Notes: generated by a model from the letters alone, not told the origin. DNA of 64,000 bases from Flavobacterium sp. 9AF (GCF_902506265.1 NZ_LR733556.1:1731971-1795970), one strand, 5' to 3'. Positions 17,860 to 27,799 are shown, counted from the first letter of the stretch. Made by a program: numbers and translations.

Positions 17860-19023
17860 TTATAACGTACCTCGCAATGCCTGCTCTCTTTCGATAGATT
17901 CAAATAGTGCTTTAAAATTACCCGCTCCAAACCCTTTTGCTCCCATTCTTTGTATAATTTCAAAAAATAAGGTAGGTCTGTCTTCTACAGGTTTTGTAAA
18001 AATTTGCAATAAATAACCTTCTTCATCCGCATCAATCATAATTCCTAATTTTTGTAATTCATTGATATCTTCTTTAAATTTCGACATATGATCTTTTAAT
18101 CTTTCAGGAATAGCATCGTAATAGGCCTGTGGTGGTGTACTCAAAAATTCCACACCTCTAGAACGCATGTCACTTACCGTTTTGATAATATCATCTGTAG
18201 CAACAGCTATATGTTGTACTCCTTCATCTTCATAAAAATCTAAATACTCTTCTATTTGAGAGCGTTTTTTACCATTTGCAGGTTCATTGATTGGGAATTT
18301 TATCCTTCCATTCCCATTACTCATTACTTTTGACATCAATGCAGAATATTCAGTAGTTATTTGCTTATCGTCAAAAGAAAGGAAATTTACAAACCCCATT
18401 ACATCTTCAAACCATTTAACAGCTTCATTCATTCTATTCCAGCCGGTATTACCCACCATATGGTCAATATATTTTAATCCTACTGCTTCAGGATTGTAAT
18501 CCGATTTCCATTCACTATAACCTGGCATGAAAATTCCATTATAGTTTTTACGTTCCACAAAAATAAAAACAGTTTCACCGTAAGCACCATAAATACCAGC
18601 TCGAACCACCTCACCGTGTTCATCTTTATCAACTGTAGGTTCAAAATATGATTTAGCACCTCGCTTTGTTGTCTCTTCATAAGATTTACGAGCATCTTCA
18701 ACCCAAAGTGCAATAACTTTTACGCCATCTCCATGTTTTTTGACATGTTCACCTATTGGAGAATTACTGTTTAATGCTGTAGTTAATACCAACCGTATTT
18801 TATCTTGTTTTAACACATAAGAAGCACGATCTTTTACTCCTGTCTCCAAGCCAGCATAGGCTAAAGATTGAAAACCAAAAGCTGTTTTATAAAAATGAGC
18901 AGCTTGCTTAGCATTTCCAACATAAAATTCAACATAATCTGTTCCTAGTAACGGAAGGAAATCTTGTGCTCCTTCAAATATTTTTTCTAAACCGTAGTTT
19001 ACTGATTTTATTTCTTGTGACAT
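17860..19023 (-). CDS. hppD: 4-Hydroxyphenylpyruvate dioxygenase
   Basis: 387 residues, normal for this non-heme iron enzyme, which converts 4-hydroxyphenylpyruvate to homogentisate in tyrosine degradation. Two vicinal-oxygen-chelate halves are visible: the N-terminal half starts LLGTDYVEFYVGNAKQAAHFY and the catalytic half GLKYIDHMVGNTG. The iron ligands are the histidines in YIDHMVG and GVQHIAVATDDI and the glutamate in LFFEIIQR. The C-terminal GAKGFGAGNFKALFESIEREQALRG matches the family exactly. It lies one gene away from homogentisate dioxygenase, forming a two-step tyrosine catabolic block. Confidence 0.97.
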   Translation of the reverse strand: MSQEIKSVNYGLEKIFEGAQDFLPLLGTDYVEFYVGNAKQAAHFYKTAFGFQSLAYAGLETGVKDRASYVLKQDKIRLVLTTALNSNSPIGEHVKKHGDGVKVIALWVEDARKSYEETTKRGAKSYFEPTVDKDEHGEVVRAGIYGAYGETVFIFVERKNYNGIFMPGYSEWKSDYNPEAVGLKYIDHMVGNTGWNRMNEAVKWFEDVMGFVNFLSFDDKQITTEYSALMSKVMSNGNGRIKFPINEPANGKKRSQIEEYLDFYEDEGVQHIAVATDDIIKTVSDMRSRGVEFLSTPPQAYYDAIPERLKDHMSKFKEDINELQKLGIMIDADEEGYLLQIFTKPVEDRPTLFFEIIQRMGAKGFGAGNFKALFESIEREQALRGTL

Positions 19024-19030
19024 GATATTT

Positions 19031-19483
19031 CTATTTTATTTGTGTTGTGTCAATTATATAATTTTTCTCTTCTTCATATTCATAAATAGTATCTAACTCC
19101 TCTTCAATTGTATCGCTTTGATATTCAATATCATCAAAAGAGTTTCTTTTTTCATACTCTTTAAAAATTTCTTTACCTACTAATGTGCCATATATAGCAA
19201 ATACTACTATAACAAACAGAAAGATAATTGCATTAATAATAATTGAAATTATATTTAGGATTTTTGCTATATCAACATTGTTTTTACTCTGTATAGAGAA
19301 GGCTTCTTGATTTTGGTAATATTCTTTTAAACTTTTATTTGCCATTACTAAACCTATTATGCTTAATATAACTGGTATAAAAGCAAAAATACCATAACAA
19401 CAACAACCTAAAAAACCTAATACTAAAGATACAATTCCTAAAATTAATGCTGTAGGATCTGCAGGTAATTTATTGTAATTCAT
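19031..19483 (-). CDS. CCC-motif membrane protein (DUF4190-like)
   Basis: 150 residues with three membrane segments near residues 12-30, 31-47 and 77-99. It starts MNYNKLPADPTALILGIVSLVLGFLGCCCYGIFAFIPVILSIIGLVMANKS, the hallmark of the small CCC-motif/DUF4190-type proteins common in Bacteroidetes. The C-terminal 45 residues are acidic and likely cytoplasmic or periplasmic tail (EEELDTIYEYEEE). It sits between hmgA and hppD, sharing its start region with the hmgA stop at 19483, so it is co-transcribed with the homogentisate pathway. No function is known and a role in that pathway is not implied by the sequence. Confidence 0.8.
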   Translation of the reverse strand: MNYNKLPADPTALILGIVSLVLGFLGCCCYGIFAFIPVILSIIGLVMANKSLKEYYQNQEAFSIQSKNNVDIAKILNIISIIINAIIFLFVIVVFAIYGTLVGKEIFKEYEKRNSFDDIEYQSDTIEEELDTIYEYEEEKNYIIDTTQIK

Positions 19484-20646
19484 TATTTATTTTCTAACCA
19501 AGACTGATAATATTTTTCATCTGCAATGAGCATAGCCTCTTCTGTAACCATTAAGGGTTTAAAGGTATCAACCATTACAGCTAGTTCTTGTGTTTCCGTT
19601 TTACCAATACTTCTCTCTGTAGCACCTGGATGTGGACCATGAGGAATTCCAGCTGGATGTAAAGAAATATGTCCCGCCTCGATATCATTTCTACTCATGA
19701 AATCTCCATCAACATAATATAATACTTCATCACTATCTATATTACTGTGATTATAAGGTGCTGGAATAGCTAAAGGATGATAATCATAAAGCCTAGGAAC
19801 AAAAGAACAAATTACAAAAGCATCGGTTTCAAAAGTTTGATGCACTGGTGGTGGTTGATGAATGCGTCCAGTTATGGGTTCAAAATCATGTATTGAAAAG
19901 GCATAAGGGTAATTATAACCGTCATAACCTATTACGTCAAAAGGATGAGTTGCATAAACCATATCGAAGATTTCGTCTCTCTTTTTAACTTTTATAACAA
20001 AATCTCCAGATTCATTATGTGTTTCAAGTTCTTCAGGTCTACGAATATCTCGTTCACAAAAAGGAGCGTGTTCTAATAATTGTCCAAACCAGTTTCTGTA
20101 TCTTTTAGGGGTATAAACTGGTCTTCTAGATTCAACTATAAATAATCGGTTATCTTCTGTGTCAAAATCGATTTTATAAATCATTCCTCTTGGCACAACT
20201 AAATAATCACCATATTTGAAATCTAAATTTCCTAACATAGTTCTTAATTTCCCTGTTCCCTTATGAATAAAAATCACTTCGTCTGAATCGGTATTTTTAT
20301 AAAAATAAGAGGTGGTTGATTTTTTTGGAGCAGCTAAAACAATATGGCAATCAGAATTAGTCAAAACAATTTTTCTACTTTCAAGATAATCGTCTTGTGG
20401 AGCTACTTGAAACCCTCTTAATCGATAAGATTGAATATTATTTTCTTTTGCAATTTTAGGCGCTACACTATATTGTTTTTTAATTTCCTTTACTTGTGTA
20501 GGTCTGTGTTCATGATACATATTGGTTGACATTCCGTCAAACCCTATAGTTCCAAATAACTGTTCATAATATAAATCGCCATTTTCTTTACGAAACTGAA
20601 CATGTCTTTTAGATGGAATATTTCCGAGTTTATGATATATTGGCAT
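19483..20646 (-). CDS. hmgA: Homogentisate 1,2-dioxygenase
   Basis: 387 residues, the shorter bacterial form of the enzyme that cleaves homogentisate to maleylacetoacetate. Family features include FGTIGFDGMSTNMYH, YNYPYAFSIHDFEPITGRIHQPPPVHQTFETDAFVICSFVPR and the cupin metal region NSNIDSDEVLYYVDG-like followed by GHISLHPAGIPHGPHPGATE, whose histidines and glutamate bind the iron. It is the first gene of the hmgA, CCC-protein, hppD unit. The 170-base leader upstream contains a short hairpin-forming stretch (CCTCA...TGAGG, about 20730-20756) with no recognised regulator site. Confidence 0.95.
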   Translation of the reverse strand: MPIYHKLGNIPSKRHVQFRKENGDLYYEQLFGTIGFDGMSTNMYHEHRPTQVKEIKKQYSVAPKIAKENNIQSYRLRGFQVAPQDDYLESRKIVLTNSDCHIVLAAPKKSTTSYFYKNTDSDEVIFIHKGTGKLRTMLGNLDFKYGDYLVVPRGMIYKIDFDTEDNRLFIVESRRPVYTPKRYRNWFGQLLEHAPFCERDIRRPEELETHNESGDFVIKVKKRDEIFDMVYATHPFDVIGYDGYNYPYAFSIHDFEPITGRIHQPPPVHQTFETDAFVICSFVPRLYDYHPLAIPAPYNHSNIDSDEVLYYVDGDFMSRNDIEAGHISLHPAGIPHGPHPGATERSIGKTETQELAVMVDTFKPLMVTEEAMLIADEKYYQSWLENK

Positions 20647-20816
20647 TTTTTTAATGTGTTAATTCAACAAATTGTTAACGGGTCAATTATCACTATAAGG
20701 ATCATTGACAAATTGGCACATTAATATACCTCACTCAGGACTTCTCTTGATGAGGAATTTTAAAAGGATTAATAAGTTGTCCCATTTTTTCATCATTACA
20801 AATATCGGAAAAAAAA

Positions 20817-23027
20817 TCAAAATGTAAAACCTATACTAAACCATGTATAATGATCTTTTGTTTCAGGAGACCAAGAATGTTTTATTTCTATTGGACCTAT
20901 TAATGATTCTAATCCGTAACCCAATCCATAACCACTATACATTGGTTTTTTTATCCAAGTTCCGTCGTCAAAAATATTATTACCAATATTAGCATAATTA
21001 GCTGTAAAATTAAAATGGTTTTTACGAAAAATCTCATAATCAAGAACAAGGCTTCCTTTAACGTAACTATTTCCACTTAATGCAACAAAATCATATCCTA
21101 AAAAAGGCCTTAAGTTATTAATTTGAGTAAAACCATAACCTCCTAATGCAAAATCTAAATAAGGAACTCTGTTTTCTCCTATTGAAAAACCGCCTTCAGA
21201 TTGCAATTTAAAAGTAAATCTTTTACATAATGTAAAAGCGATAGCTCCATCTGCCTTAGCTATAGTAAATCGTTCAAAATTATTTGCTCTATCTGAAGAA
21301 TACAACACAGGTTTTAAATCTCCTGTAAAATACCACCCTTTTTTAGGGAAATATTTATTATCAAAGGAATCATATTTTAAATAACCTACTAATGAAAAAT
21401 AATCACTATTATCTATTATAGGATCTTCATTATTTAAAATAGTTGCTGATTTAATTTTTAAATGTTTTAATTCTACTCCTGCTCCTATAGAAAATTTTTG
21501 TGCAAAGATAGTTTGAATGTATGCCTGATTTGAAAAATCGGAAAAATCGATATTTAAGGATGATAGTCCGCTATTTTGTAATAACAAATTTCCAGAAAAA
21601 TCATTTTTTAAATTTCTATTTAGAACGATATATTTTGAATTAAATCCATAACTAATGTAAAAACCATTATCTACATAATAATTTAAATTATATCTAAAGT
21701 TATCTCCAAGGCCAACGTCTAAGGAAAACACATCATTTTTAGCAATTAAATTTTTCTTAGTCACGTTGAGCAATAGAGCGCTTTTTAATAAATCATCATA
21801 ATGTAATCCTAATTTTAAAAAAGTATTTTTTTTACTTTCTGTTAAATCAATTACTAATCGTTCACCCACATTGTTTTTTTGAAAATAATAAAAAATAGAT
21901 TCAAAATTTTGGGTAGCATTTAAATTATTAATTCCTTTTTCAACCGCACTATATTCTACTTTAGAATTTGAATTAAATTTTAATTTCCCTACTATGTAAG
22001 CTCTAGTAAACTTATCTAAATTATTGATTTGTAAATCAGTAATATAGATTGAATCTACTCCTTTTTTTTGTATGTGAGGTCGAATATAATTTCCTTTTAA
22101 AGGCTCTAGTTCATTTAAATGTTTTTTTGCCTCTTCTTCTCCTTTTATAACTATTTCATTTCCTTTTTCAAAAGAAACCACTGTATATCCTTTTATATTT
22201 GGTTTTATATAAATAGTTGTAAGCTCGATTTTTTTTGACATTTTTTCAATCATAGAATAATTTGTCACTTGAGACAAAATTCCTGTTGCACCTTTTATAT
22301 CATTCAATTTTTTTAACCCATCCTGAACATCTACTCCAATTATAATATTAGCTCCTCTTTTTAACAATTCTTCTACTGGATAATTATTGACAACACCGCC
22401 ATCAATTAGCATTTTTCCATCTATTTCTATAGGATTATATAATGTAGGTATAGCACCACTTGCTAATAAGGCTTTAGGTAAAGTCCCTTTCTTTAAAATT
22501 ACTTCTTCACCTGTTTCTACATTTGTTGCGATACATAAAAAAGGAATAGGTAACTTTTCAAAATCGTTAATATGATCCACATGTTTTGTAAGTTTAGACA
22601 TTAAATGGTAATTGTACAAACCTTTTGAAAGTGCCTTAGGTAATTCTACTTTGAATTTATTAAAAGGTAATGAAAACGCATAAATTTCATCATTTCGTTT
22701 CTCATAAAACGTTTTTGATTCTCTAGGCGTATAATCTTGTAAAAGTGCATCTGTATCTATCTCTTTAAATAAAGAGTCTAATTCTTTACCAGAATATCCC
22801 GAAGCATACAACCCTCCTATTATTGCTCCCATGCTAGTACCCGCTACACAGTCTATTTTAATTCCTAAAGAATCAATCACTTTTAAAACCCCTATATGTG
22901 CCAATCCTTTTGCTCCACCTCCACTAAGTACTAATCCAATTTTAGGTTTGTTTTGTACTAACGAATCTTGTCCGTAACTCGCAAAAGCAACCCAAAGAAA
23001 AATAAATAACAACAACAGTTTTTTCAT
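20817..23027 (-). CDS. Patatin-like phospholipase fused to POTRA and BamA-type barrel
   Basis: 736 residues. After a signal peptide (MKKLLLLFIFLWVAFASYG) comes a patatin domain: glycine-rich oxyanion loop GLVLSGGGAKGLAHIGVL (residues 31-48), nucleophile elbow GTSMG (S65) and catalytic aspartate in DGG (D209). About residues 315-385 resemble a POTRA domain (IYITDLQINNLDKFTRAYIVGKLKF). The rest is a 16-strand Omp85 barrel (KYFPKKGWYFTGDL; ending HYTWFSIGFTF). This is the architecture of type Vd/PlpD-like proteins, although Bacteroidetes members may remain anchored. It should act as a lipase at or outside the outer membrane. It is 7 bases downstream of uvrC, probably in the same transcript. Confidence 0.93.
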   Translation of the reverse strand: MKKLLLLFIFLWVAFASYGQDSLVQNKPKIGLVLSGGGAKGLAHIGVLKVIDSLGIKIDCVAGTSMGAIIGGLYASGYSGKELDSLFKEIDTDALLQDYTPRESKTFYEKRNDEIYAFSLPFNKFKVELPKALSKGLYNYHLMSKLTKHVDHINDFEKLPIPFLCIATNVETGEEVILKKGTLPKALLASGAIPTLYNPIEIDGKMLIDGGVVNNYPVEELLKRGANIIIGVDVQDGLKKLNDIKGATGILSQVTNYSMIEKMSKKIELTTIYIKPNIKGYTVVSFEKGNEIVIKGEEEAKKHLNELEPLKGNYIRPHIQKKGVDSIYITDLQINNLDKFTRAYIVGKLKFNSNSKVEYSAVEKGINNLNATQNFESIFYYFQKNNVGERLVIDLTESKKNTFLKLGLHYDDLLKSALLLNVTKKNLIAKNDVFSLDVGLGDNFRYNLNYYVDNGFYISYGFNSKYIVLNRNLKNDFSGNLLLQNSGLSSLNIDFSDFSNQAYIQTIFAQKFSIGAGVELKHLKIKSATILNNEDPIIDNSDYFSLVGYLKYDSFDNKYFPKKGWYFTGDLKPVLYSSDRANNFERFTIAKADGAIAFTLCKRFTFKLQSEGGFSIGENRVPYLDFALGGYGFTQINNLRPFLGYDFVALSGNSYVKGSLVLDYEIFRKNHFNFTANYANIGNNIFDDGTWIKKPMYSGYGLGYGLESLIGPIEIKHSWSPETKDHYTWFSIGFTF

Positions 23028-23034
23028 AATTGAA

Positions 23035-24831
23035 TTAATGAGGAATGGTCTTGTAAAAGTCGGTAATTTTTTTGGCTTTTGAAAGTCCTACTACCTCTGA
23101 AATTTCTTTTTCAGAAGCATTTTGCAATCTTTTAACACTTTTGAAATGTTTCATTAATGTTATCATTGTTTTTTCACCAATTCCTGGAATAGATTCCAAA
23201 CTATTTGTTAAAGCCGCTTTACTTCTTTTATCGCGATGGTGGGTAATTCCAAAACGGTGTGCTTCATTTCTGAGATATTGAATCACTTTTAAGGTTTCTG
23301 ATTTTTTATCTAAATACAAAGGCACAGAATCTCCTGGATAATATAATTCTTCTAATCTTTTGGCAATCCCAATAATGGCAATTTTACCTCTTAAGCCTAA
23401 AGCATCTATACTATTTAAGGCTGAAGACAACTGTCCTTTCCCTCCATCTATGATAATCAACTGGGGTAAAGATTCTTTTTCATCTATCAATCTTTTATAT
23501 CTTCTAAATACAACTTCTTCCATTGAAGCAAAATCATTTGGACCTTCAACCGTTTTTATATTAAAGTGACGATAATCTTTTTTACTTGGTTTTCCATCTT
23601 TAAAAACCACACAAGCTGCTACAGGGTTTGTTCCTTGTATATTCGAGTTATCAAAGCATTCTATATGCCTTGGTTCTACAGAGAGACGCAAATCTTTTTG
23701 CATCTGAGCCATAATTCTATTGGTATGTCTATCAGGATCCACAATTTTTATTTGTTTCAATTGATCCATACGGTAATATTTTGCATTTCTAAGAGACAAA
23801 TCCAAAACCTGTTTTTTATCACCTAATTGTGGAACTGTGATTTTTAAATTTTCACCCAATGACAATGGAAATGGCAAAATAATTTCTTTTGATTTTAATT
23901 TAAAACGCTCTCTTAGTTCAACAACCGCTAATTCTAATAATTCTTCATCAGTCTCTTCTAATTTCTTTTTGATTTCCATAGTGTGAGATCGCACAATAGC
24001 CCCATGCGAAATTTGCAAAAAATTAACATAAGCCATTGTTTCATCTGAAACAATTGAAAAAACATCTATATTGGAAAGTTTTGGGTTTAAAACTGTGGAT
24101 TTTGCTTGATAGGTTTCTAAAACCTCAATTTTTTCTTTTATTTTTTGAGCGGCTTCAAACTGCATAGTTTCAGCAAAATGCATCATTTGTTTTTTAAAAT
24201 CCTTCAAACTGTCTTTGAAGTTACCTTTTAGAATTTGACGAATGGCTTCTACTTGTTTTTGGTATGCTTCTAATGTTTCTAAACCTTCACATGGTCCTTT
24301 GCAGTTTCCAATATGATATTCAAGACAAACTTTATATTTACCCGATTGAATATTTGATGGAGACAAATCGTATGTACAAGTACGTAGTGGATACAATTCT
24401 TTAATCATATCTAAAATCGTATTTACAATTTTAAAATTGGTATACGGACCATAATATTCAGATCCATCTTTCACCATTCGTCTTGTGGGAAATATTCTAG
24501 AGAAAGGTTCATTTTTGATACAAATCCATGGGTAACTTTTATCATCTTTTAAAAGAATATTATATCTTGGTTGTAATTTTTTTATTAAATTATTTTCTAG
24601 CAACAATGCGTCTGATTCTGAAGCCACTACAATATGCCTAATAGAAACAATCTTTCTTACTAAAACACTCGTTTTATAATTATCATGGCTTTTTGTAAAA
24701 TAACTTGAAACCCTTTTTTTTAAATTTTTAGCTTTACCAACATATAAAATCTTATCCTCTTTATCAAAATATTGATACACACCAGGATTATCGGGCAAAG
24801 TTTGTATTTGAAGTTCTAGTGAAGGTTGCAT
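23035..24831 (-). CDS. uvrC: Excinuclease ABC subunit C
   Basis: 598 residues, standard for UvrC, which makes both incisions in nucleotide excision repair. Domains in order: GIY-YIG nuclease (PGVYQYFDKEDKILYVGKAKNLKKRVSSYF, residues 16-45), cysteine-containing linker (CLEYHIGNCKGPCEG), UVR UvrB-binding motif (about 205-240), RNase H-like 3-domain nuclease (HIECFDNSNIQGTNPVAACVVFKDG) and two helix-hairpin-helix motifs (LESIPGIGEKTMITLMKHF; EVVGLSKAKKI). The minus strand upstream has TACCTTTG (24896 to 24889), an exact -7-type box, in the divergent region shared with the AstE-like gene; no -33 TTTG is seen. Confidence 0.97.
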   Translation of the reverse strand: MQPSLELQIQTLPDNPGVYQYFDKEDKILYVGKAKNLKKRVSSYFTKSHDNYKTSVLVRKIVSIRHIVVASESDALLLENNLIKKLQPRYNILLKDDKSYPWICIKNEPFSRIFPTRRMVKDGSEYYGPYTNFKIVNTILDMIKELYPLRTCTYDLSPSNIQSGKYKVCLEYHIGNCKGPCEGLETLEAYQKQVEAIRQILKGNFKDSLKDFKKQMMHFAETMQFEAAQKIKEKIEVLETYQAKSTVLNPKLSNIDVFSIVSDETMAYVNFLQISHGAIVRSHTMEIKKKLEETDEELLELAVVELRERFKLKSKEIILPFPLSLGENLKITVPQLGDKKQVLDLSLRNAKYYRMDQLKQIKIVDPDRHTNRIMAQMQKDLRLSVEPRHIECFDNSNIQGTNPVAACVVFKDGKPSKKDYRHFNIKTVEGPNDFASMEEVVFRRYKRLIDEKESLPQLIIIDGGKGQLSSALNSIDALGLRGKIAIIGIAKRLEELYYPGDSVPLYLDKKSETLKVIQYLRNEAHRFGITHHRDKRSKAALTNSLESIPGIGEKTMITLMKHFKSVKRLQNASEKEISEVVGLSKAKKITDFYKTIPH

Positions 24832-24982
24832 TTTTGTATTATTTATAAAAAAATATCTTTAAAAAATAATTAGTATATAACTACCTAACAAAGGTACTAA
24901 AATTGTCTTGTTTTATTTATTCAGTAAGGAGTATATAAATTTTTAAATAGATTTTTTACTTTTAGCACCTTATTACAAAACG

Positions 24983-25948
24983 ATGAAAGACAGAGCTATC
25001 TATTTATTAGGGGAACGCATTTTGCCAGGTGAAAGTAAAATAGTTGAAGTAGAAATTGCTAAACTACATACCATGACTAAACTAAAAATTCCTATTATTA
25101 TAGAGCGTTCAAAAATTGACGGGCCAGTAGTTTTATTTAGTGCTGGATTACATGGCGACGAAATTAATGGAACAGAAATTGTGCGACAAATTATCCGTCG
25201 TAAAATTAACAAACCTAAATGTGGAACCATTATTTGTATTCCTATCATCAATATTTTTGGGTTTGTAAACCAAAGCAGGCAATTTCCAGATGGTCGCGAT
25301 TTAAATAGGGTTTTCCCTGGCAGTAAAACAGGATCTTTAGCCAGCAGATTTGCTCATTTTTTAGTTAAAGAAATTATTCCAGTTATTGATTATGCTGTAG
25401 ATTTTCATGCTGGTGGTGCCAGTCGCTTTAATGCTCCACAAATTAGAATTGTACCCCACAATCCTGAATTGAAAGAATTAGCCAAAGTTTTTAAAGCCCC
25501 TTTTACTTTATACTCCAAAAACATCTCTGGATCATTTCGAAGTGCCTGTACCAAGTTAGGTGTAAAAATGTTATTATTTGAAGGAGGAAAATCTTTAGAT
25601 TTAAATTCAGAAATTACGCAAGAAGGTCTTGATGGTGCTAAAAGATTTCTATTTCATCTGGATATGCTAAATCCAAAAAAAGATGCTGACTTCACTGTAG
25701 ATAATACATTATTTATTGAAAAATCCAACTGGATAAGAGCACATTATTCGGGCATGTTCATTGGTTTAATCCAAGTAGGTAGTTATGTAAATAAGGGAGA
25801 AACTCTAGCCACTATTTCAGATCCTTTTGGCAAAGTTGAACATAAAGTTAAAGCCCAAAATAGTGGCTATATTATTAATGCAAATGATGCTGCTATTGTC
25901 TATCAAGGTGATGCTATTTTTCATATTTCTACTCAATTAGAATTATAA
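24983..25948 (+). CDS. Succinylglutamate desuccinylase/aspartoacylase-family zinc hydrolase
   Basis: 321 residues of the M14-like AstE/AspA family. Zinc ligands are HGDE (AGLHGDEINGTEIV, residues about 52-65) and the histidine in DFHAGG; the substrate-binding RDLNRVFPG is also present. The C-terminal 80 residues are a lipoyl-like beta domain (ASISDPFGKVEHKVKAQNSGYI-like). Bacterial members deacylate N-acyl amino acids or peptides. In many flavobacteria this gene is found near rimK-type ligases, but none is visible here; instead a PLP decarboxylase follows after 62 bases. Substrate is unknown. Confidence 0.88.
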   Translation: MKDRAIYLLGERILPGESKIVEVEIAKLHTMTKLKIPIIIERSKIDGPVVLFSAGLHGDEINGTEIVRQIIRRKINKPKCGTIICIPIINIFGFVNQSRQFPDGRDLNRVFPGSKTGSLASRFAHFLVKEIIPVIDYAVDFHAGGASRFNAPQIRIVPHNPELKELAKVFKAPFTLYSKNISGSFRSACTKLGVKMLLFEGGKSLDLNSEITQEGLDGAKRFLFHLDMLNPKKDADFTVDNTLFIEKSNWIRAHYSGMFIGLIQVGSYVNKGETLATISDPFGKVEHKVKAQNSGYIINANDAAIVYQGDAIFHISTQLEL

Positions 25949-26010
25949 CATAACAAATATCATGTTTTATTTAATCGTGTCTAATTTATTTTGCAGAAAC
26001 AAATTAGTAA

Positions 26011-27267
26011 ATGAAATTCTGGAAAAAATTAAAACACGAACAATTAAAAGCAAGAATTCAAGAAGCTTTATTAGAAAATGTAAACTTTTCAAATGACGCT
26101 TCGTTAGGCTATCCAGCATCAAAATTAGATAGTAAAGTTTTTTACGACGATGCTCCCTTTTTAAAAGATGCTCCCACATTGCAAACTTATGTAGCCAATC
26201 CTAACAATATTGGTTGTCACACATTTGGCACTTCTGAAAAAGCCTTTAGTGGTACTCAAAAAATTGAAAAAGAGGTTCTAAATGTTCTTGCAGTTGACAT
26301 TTTTAAATCTGAAGAAGACAATTTCGATGGTTACATTGCTCCAGGTGGAACGGAAGCAAATATTCAAGCGATATGGATTTTTAGAAATTATTTTATGAAT
26401 CATTTTCAAGCCAATTTAAATGAAATTGCCATTATCGCTTCGGAAGACACTCATTATTCTATTCCAAAAGCAGCCAATTTACTACAAATTGAATGGATTA
26501 AAATACCCGTGGATTTTAACAAAAGAAATATACTTATAAGTCAATTAGATATTCTGTTAACAGAAGCTCAATCTAGAAACAAGAAATATTTTATTGTTGT
26601 TTCAAACCTTGGAACTACAATGTTTGGTTCAGTAGACAATCCTGAAGATTATATTCAAATTTTAGAAAAATATAAAGTCAATTATAAATTACATATTGAT
26701 GGTGCATATGGTGGATTTGTTTATCCATTTAGTAATGAAAATTCGCTCATAAATTTCACTAATCCAAAAATTAGCTCTATTACCATAGATGCTCATAAGA
26801 TGCTTCAAGCACCTTATGGTACAGGTGTTTTTATTTGCAGAAAAAATTTGATTAAAAATGTACTTACCAAAGAAGCTGAATATGTAGAGGGAATGGATTT
26901 AACTTTATGTGGTAGTCGTTCAGGAGCCAATGCAGTTGCAGTGTGGATGATTTTATTTACTTATGGCCCATTTAGTTGGTTTGAAAAGATAAGTATTCTA
27001 CAAATGCGAACTTCATTTTTATGTAACGAATTAGATAAATTGAAAATCGATTACTTTAGAGAACCTTTTATGAATATTGTTACTATAAAGTCAAAAGCAA
27101 TACCAAATGAATTAGCAGAAAAATATTCTTTGGTTCCTCAACAACACACTAATGATAATAAATGGTTTAAAATTGTTCTTATGGATCATGTAGAAATAGA
27201 AGATTTAACTAATTTTATAGAAGATTTAAGAATACTTTATCATGAAGAAAAAAGACTTACGAATTAA
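26011..27267 (+). CDS. PLP-dependent group II amino acid decarboxylase family protein
   Basis: 418 residues of the aspartate-aminotransferase fold. Key PLP features: GYIAPGGTEANIQAIW (phosphate-binding turn), EDTHYSIPKAANLL (ring-stacking histidine), HIDGAYGGF (pyridine-nitrogen aspartate) and TIDAHKMLQAPYGTGVF with the Schiff-base lysine. This order matches group II decarboxylases such as histidine, glutamate or aromatic amino acid decarboxylases. Substrate cannot be told from the sequence. It is followed by a 26-base overlap with the 5-formyl-THF cyclo-ligase gene, so the two are co-translated, and preceded by the AstE-like gene. Confidence 0.9.
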   Translation: MKFWKKLKHEQLKARIQEALLENVNFSNDASLGYPASKLDSKVFYDDAPFLKDAPTLQTYVANPNNIGCHTFGTSEKAFSGTQKIEKEVLNVLAVDIFKSEEDNFDGYIAPGGTEANIQAIWIFRNYFMNHFQANLNEIAIIASEDTHYSIPKAANLLQIEWIKIPVDFNKRNILISQLDILLTEAQSRNKKYFIVVSNLGTTMFGSVDNPEDYIQILEKYKVNYKLHIDGAYGGFVYPFSNENSLINFTNPKISSITIDAHKMLQAPYGTGVFICRKNLIKNVLTKEAEYVEGMDLTLCGSRSGANAVAVWMILFTYGPFSWFEKISILQMRTSFLCNELDKLKIDYFREPFMNIVTIKSKAIPNELAEKYSLVPQQHTNDNKWFKIVLMDHVEIEDLTNFIEDLRILYHEEKRLTN

Positions 27268-27799
27268 ATATAAAAAACTAAGACAACAATTAACTAAAGA
27301 AGAAATTGAAGATAAAAGTTTGGCAATTGCCAATCAATTGTTAAAGTTGGATATATGGAATTATACTTATTATCACCTTTTTTTACCAATAGTAGAACTG
27401 CAAGAAGTAAATACTGAATATATACTACAAATTTTAGCCGGTAAAGACAAAGAAGTTGTGATTTCAAAGTCTAATTTTGATACAATAACAATGACTCATT
27501 ATTTGCTTACTGAAAATACTAAAATTAAAAAAAACAATTATAATATACCCGAACCTGTAGATGGCATTGAAGTACCTTCTAAAAAAATTGAAATTATTTT
27601 TGTACCTCTTTTGGCATATGATACAGAAAAAAATCGTGTTGGATATGGCAAAGGCTTTTATGATTCTTTTTTTATGGAATGCAACAAAGAAACTGTTAAA
27701 ATAGGACTATCTTTTTATGATCCTGAATATAAAATTGAAGATATTGGAATTAATGATGTTAAATTAGACCATATCATTACACCTACTTCAATATATTAG
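27242..27799 (+). CDS. 5-Formyltetrahydrofolate cyclo-ligase
   Basis: 185 residues. The family opens with KKKDLRIKYKKLRQQL and ends with the ATP/folate-binding signature FVPLLAYDTEKNRVGYGKGFYDSFF. The enzyme uses ATP to convert 5-formyl-THF to 5,10-methenyl-THF in one-carbon metabolism. The start is chosen at 27242, overlapping the decarboxylase end, because the first lysine-rich helix is part of the conserved domain. Confidence 0.93.
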   Translation: MKKKDLRIKYKKLRQQLTKEEIEDKSLAIANQLLKLDIWNYTYYHLFLPIVELQEVNTEYILQILAGKDKEVVISKSNFDTITMTHYLLTENTKIKKNNYNIPEPVDGIEVPSKKIEIIFVPLLAYDTEKNRVGYGKGFYDSFFMECNKETVKIGLSFYDPEYKIEDIGINDVKLDHIITPTSIY

